Shown in pieces: positions 60,670 to 64,000 of a stretch of DNA of 64,000 nt. The notes beneath the pieces were generated by a model that saw only the letters and a program-made list of their open reading frames with translations, was not told the origin of the DNA and made no database searches. How positions within the stretch are numbered: position 1 is the first letter of the stretch; the number at the start of each line of letters is the position of its first letter. Location of the stretch: positions 1,276,264 to 1,340,263 of the forward strand of contig NZ_FNBN01000002.1 of the NCBI RefSeq assembly GCF_900102545.1, written 5' to 3'. A program made the translations under genes and the position numbers. This stretch comes from Chitinophaga filiformis. GTDB lineage: Bacteria; Bacteroidota; Bacteroidia; Chitinophagales; Chitinophagaceae.

Positions 60670-63060
60670 TTATTCTACCACCACTTTCTTACGGCTGTTA
60701 CCTATTGAAATGATATAAATTCCTTTAGGCCAGTTGGCAATGTCTACCTGCACCTGGTTAACGTTACCATTAACCCTGGTCTGGTAAACTTCTTTACCGC
60801 TGATGTTGTAAACTTTCAGCAGAGATGGCTGAGTAGCACCTTTCAGCTGTACATTCATGATGTTTGTAGCAGGGTTTGGAGATACATTCACAGAGAATGT
60901 ATTTTCTATGCTTTTCACAGGAGCAGCCATTGCAAGCTTTCCTGCTGCAAGTGCATCTGCATACACTTCAAATTCCCAGATAGAGAAGCCATATGGAGTA
61001 GATCTCTTCAGGCCATGTACTCTTACATAACGGGCACTAACAGCAGCGAAAGTCTGCTCTTCTGTACCTCCGGCACCAGTTGTTACAGTCTTCTGTACGT
61101 TCCAGTTGATCGTGTCATTGGATGTTTCGATGGTGTATGATGTTGCAAACGCAGTTTCCCATTTCAGTACTACTCTTGAAACGTTCTGTGCTGAACCCAG
61201 GTCTACTGCTAACCATTCGTTGTCAGTATAACCAGAAGACCAGCGTGTTGTGGTAGCATTACCATCAACGGCGAGAGCAGCAGGGAAATCAGCTGTTTCA
61301 ATTGAAGAAGCCCATACCCTTTTACTGAGTGCCAGGTTATTGGATGCCGCCTGCTGCGTAAAGTTGATCCAGTTGAAGTTAAATTCGTTTGAATCAAATA
61401 CTACGCGCAGTACTTTCTGGCCCGCAGTCAGTGCTGGTGTAGTTACACTCACTGTAGCCCATGTCTGCCAGCCACCGGTGTTTGGAACGGTGATTGTACC
61501 GGAGATGTTCTGTCCGTTCAGCTCTACATGGAATGTTTTTCCGGCAGCAGTAGCAGCTACCCTTGCCTGCAGCGTATATGTACCTGCCTGTGCGATGTTC
61601 ACTGTATATTCCAGCCATTCGCCGGCCTGGATGGCGCCTACATCATATCCATTTTCAGTAGCAGTTTCGATATCCACGCCTTCTGTAGTACGGTACTGAC
61701 CTTGTGTATTAGTAGCTGTCAGGTCATGATAAGCTACGCCTTCACCACCATCATCATAGTTTTCCGCTTCGATCCTTCCGGGAATTGCCCATGCAGTTCC
61801 TCCATGAGGAGCCTGTGCAGCAGCGCCATATACTTCCAGTTCGAAGATAGAATAACCGTAAGTAGTTGCTCTTGACAGACCATGGATCCTTACGTAACGA
61901 CCATTGCCTGTTAAACCTGTCAGGTCATTTACCAAAGTAGTATTACCGCTAACTGATTTTACTTTTACCCAGTTGCCGGTGGTGGTTGATATTTCTACAT
62001 CATAAGCAGTTGCATAAGCAGCTTCCCATGTAATTTTCACCCTGTTGATATCATAGTTGGCGCCCAGGTCAACATACAGCCATTCGTCGTCGGTGAATCC
62101 GGAAGACCAGCGTGTAGCATAGTTACCGTCAGTAGCATTGGATGCCAGCAGGTTCTGTGTTGTATTTACTTCTGTTGAAGATACAGTTACCTGTTTGCCG
62201 GAAGCCAGGTTCTGCGGAACAGGCGTACCGCCATTACAAACATTTCCCAATGTGCTGTAGATAGCATTGATATCACCATATTCAGTAGCGATATCCCAGA
62301 TCATGATACCACCTGCGGTTGATTTCGCCAGGTTGGATTTCCTGATATGTTCAGCGGTATTATTATCTCCGCTGTAAAATGGTACACCGAGCATTCTTTT
62401 GCTCTGTGGTACACCACGGGCAGTCCAGTAAGCGATAGAGCTGCTGGCTACGGCATCGTTACCATAACACATAATATTCACAAGGTCCAGCATAGATACG
62501 TTGTCGTAATGGTCGCCGTTGTTGTTGGCATCTTCTGATACTGCCGCTGTAAATAACTTACCCATGCTATGGAACTTGTTTCCGAGCACAGTAGCCACGT
62601 TATTCCATTTGGTCTTTGTAGTCGGATATTCCCAATCCAGGTCAATACCATCCAGGTTATACTTAGTGATCAGGTTAGCACAGGCATTTGCCAGGTTGTT
62701 GATAGATGTGCTGTTGTTCGCGATAGTTTCAAACGGCGTGTTGTTCGGTGAAGAAGTAAGCCAGCCACCGATGGACAGTAACACCTTTACGTTAGCAGCA
62801 TGTGCTCTGTTTACGAGATCAGTCAATACAGCCCCGTTGTCTACGCTGCCAATGTTACCATCATTACCAGGAATGGCAAACGCATAGCAAATATGAGTGT
62901 ACTTACTATAATCAACCTTTGACGGGTTGTTAATATAAGCACTTCCTCCCGCCACCCAAGACGGATAATACCCTACTATATTATAGCATGATACCTGGGC
63001 ATAACTGGCTCCGGAAAGCATCAGGAGCCCCGCAAGAAATAATTGTTTAATTCTCTGCAT
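60670..63060 (-). CDS. GH18 chitinase with F5/8-C, CBM6 and T9SS domains
   Basis: 796 residues from the ATG at 63060 (MQRIKQLFLAG signal peptide); an upstream in-frame ATG at 63129 is not used. GH18 barrel (~24-290) with DGIDLDWE: Asp137, Asp140, Asp142 and acid Glu144; LLSIGGW (~94) is the second GH18 motif. Then an F5/8 type C (discoidin) domain (~305-425, NATDGNYATRWSSGFTDDEWLYVDLG), a CBM6 domain (~440-575, GRIEAENYDDGGEG ... AGEWLEYTVNIAQAGTYTLQ), a second F5/8-C domain (~585-700) and a type A T9SS sorting tail (SPNPATNIMNVQL ... KGIYIISIGNSRKKVVVE). Secreted through T9SS; degrades chitin. No CID insertion visible, suggesting an endo or mixed mode. Confidence 0.95.
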   Translation of the reverse strand: MQRIKQLFLAGLLMLSGASYAQVSCYNIVGYYPSWVAGGSAYINNPSKVDYSKYTHICYAFAIPGNDGNIGSVDNGAVLTDLVNRAHAANVKVLLSIGGWLTSSPNNTPFETIANNSTSINNLANACANLITKYNLDGIDLDWEYPTTKTKWNNVATVLGNKFHSMGKLFTAAVSEDANNNGDHYDNVSMLDLVNIMCYGNDAVASSSIAYWTARGVPQSKRMLGVPFYSGDNNTAEHIRKSNLAKSTAGGIMIWDIATEYGDINAIYSTLGNVCNGGTPVPQNLASGKQVTVSSTEVNTTQNLLASNATDGNYATRWSSGFTDDEWLYVDLGANYDINRVKITWEAAYATAYDVEISTTTGNWVKVKSVSGNTTLVNDLTGLTGNGRYVRIHGLSRATTYGYSIFELEVYGAAAQAPHGGTAWAIPGRIEAENYDDGGEGVAYHDLTATNTQGQYRTTEGVDIETATENGYDVGAIQAGEWLEYTVNIAQAGTYTLQARVAATAAGKTFHVELNGQNISGTITVPNTGGWQTWATVSVTTPALTAGQKVLRVVFDSNEFNFNWINFTQQAASNNLALSKRVWASSIETADFPAALAVDGNATTTRWSSGYTDNEWLAVDLGSAQNVSRVVLKWETAFATSYTIETSNDTINWNVQKTVTTGAGGTEEQTFAAVSARYVRVHGLKRSTPYGFSIWEFEVYADALAAGKLAMAAPVKSIENTFSVNVSPNPATNIMNVQLKGATQPSLLKVYNISGKEVYQTRVNGNVNQVQVDIANWPKGIYIISIGNSRKKVVVE

Positions 63061-63541
63061 AATTGGATTTTTAATGATTATATGAAGGATAAAATCTTCA
63101 ATGAGGGAGCGATGCCATTGGCAAAACACTTGTAGTCATAATAAATTACATATCCGGACGGCACCGTGAAAAGATCAGGTGCTGTCAACAGCTAGACGTG
63201 ATTAAATGGCATCAGCTTAAATGTCCTGAGCTGCAAGCTACAGGCCTGTTGTAATGGAAATAATTATTTGCAAATTGTAATGGATTTTTAATTGGTTATT
63301 CTGATAGGTTTTTTGCCGGCCGATGAATATGTCTTTTAATAATATAAAGATATGTCGAATTCATATGTTCGCCAATAAGACAGCTATCTTTTTTTCAGGA
63401 ACAGGCTTGTAAATCTATGCTCATGGCCACATTAGATTGATAATTAATCTCATAGGGCTATACGTCTTTAATACACCACATTGTTTTCCTTTTTTATTCT
63501 ATCTTTCCGCTACCTATATCACCTCATTTAAAAACAACAAC
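63061..63541. other. Divergent promoter region
   Basis: 481 bases between the chitinase and DUF2059 starts. AT-rich; no exact TAnnTTTG box or dyad operator seen on either strand. Confidence 0.4.
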
Positions 63542-63994
63542 ATGAAGAAAATTTTTGCTTTACTGATATGCCTGACCATTATTAACAATGCATTTTCCCA
63601 GACAACGCCCAAGGAAAAGAAAATAAAGGAAATGCTGGAACTGGTTGGCTCCGGTAAATTAGGCGTACAGGTGGCACAGCAAATGCTCAACAATTTCCAG
63701 GAGCGGTTCACCACTGTGCCGGCAGAATTCTGGGAAAAAATGAAAGCAAGCATTAACGCGGATGATCTGATCAACCTCACCATACCTGTTTATGCGAAGT
63801 ATTATACAGAAGAAGACCTGGACCAGATTGTCGCTTTCTACAAAACACCAGCTGGTCGTAAAGTGATAGCGGTAACGCCACAGATCGTACAGGAGTCCAT
63901 GAGCCTGGGCCGTGAGTGGGGACAAAAACTGGGCGAGAAGATCTTAAGTGAGATGAAGGCCAGCGGTTATGATCCAGAGAAAATAGAGAAGTAA
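63542..63994 (+). CDS. Exported DUF2059 protein
   Basis: 150 residues from the ATG at 63542 (MKKIFALLICLTIINNAFS signal peptide); an ATG at 63437 in frame has no signal character. DUF2059 domain: PAEFWEKMKASINADDLINLTIPVYAKYYTEEDLDQIVAFYKTPAGRKVI. Periplasmic helical protein of unknown function; ends at the window edge but complete. Confidence 0.92.
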   Translation: MKKIFALLICLTIINNAFSQTTPKEKKIKEMLELVGSGKLGVQVAQQMLNNFQERFTTVPAEFWEKMKASINADDLINLTIPVYAKYYTEEDLDQIVAFYKTPAGRKVIAVTPQIVQESMSLGREWGQKLGEKILSEMKASGYDPEKIEK

Positions 63995-64000
63995 TAAAAA

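Overview
The window looks like a chromosomal segment of a Bacteroidota, most likely Chitinophagaceae (a Chitinophaga-like soil bacterium). The case rests on two SusC/SusD pairs, type IX secretion sorting tails (27888-29327 and 60670-63060), a GH18 chitinase and a GH10 xylanase, many short lipoproteins, LytTR and HxlR regulators, and TAnnTTTG-type -7 promoter boxes. This assignment is by gene content only. No rRNA, tRNA, CRISPR array, insertion sequence or prophage was recognised.

Layout. 1-3593: exported thioredoxin / S41 protease / thioredoxin operon, cut by the window start. 3799-10509: GH10 xylanase, a HEAT-like protein and a first SusCD pair. 11050-16759: complete RND efflux operon (adaptor, pump, outer-membrane channel). 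16918-19574: small unknown genes, a probable structured RNA (17404-17650), a quinone reductase with a divergent HxlR regulator, and a probably damaged two-gene module. 19785-26750: second SusCD pair with a LytS/LytTR-type two-component system. 27038-32694: a beta-barrel protein, a T9SS-sorted protein, an unknown gene and a zincin-like lipoprotein. 32883-36504: OmpR-type two-component system divergent from a double-spondin lipoprotein. 36584-38358: envelope methionine-sulfoxide repair operon (MsrA, thioredoxin, MsrB).

38359-41412 is an unstable-looking stretch with three long foldback sequences and two gene remnants (one with an in-frame amber codon, one a frameshifted DUF2255 gene). 41418-48523 holds small-molecule redox and regulatory genes (monooxygenase, CMD protein, AraC, an eCIS-core/DUF4157 protein, TlpA, HxlR-SDR, Crp/Fnr).

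48646-53733 is the best candidate for an undescribed system: an ABC importer whose binding protein is membrane-anchored and fused to an OmpA peptidoglycan-binding domain, in one operon behind two coiled-coil proteins. 54535-58296 is a Crp/Fnr regulator followed by two TGTGA-N6-TCAC operators and a five-gene YceI/tautomerase/SDR/NTF2/nitronate monooxygenase operon; the regulator's recognition helix keeps the Arg-Glu-Arg set expected for such sites. 58355-63994 has an alpha/beta hydrolase lipoprotein, an acyltransferase, a multidomain GH18 chitinase and a DUF2059 protein.

No homology search was possible. Family names come from motif recognition; start codons were moved downstream where a signal peptide or domain start argued for it.
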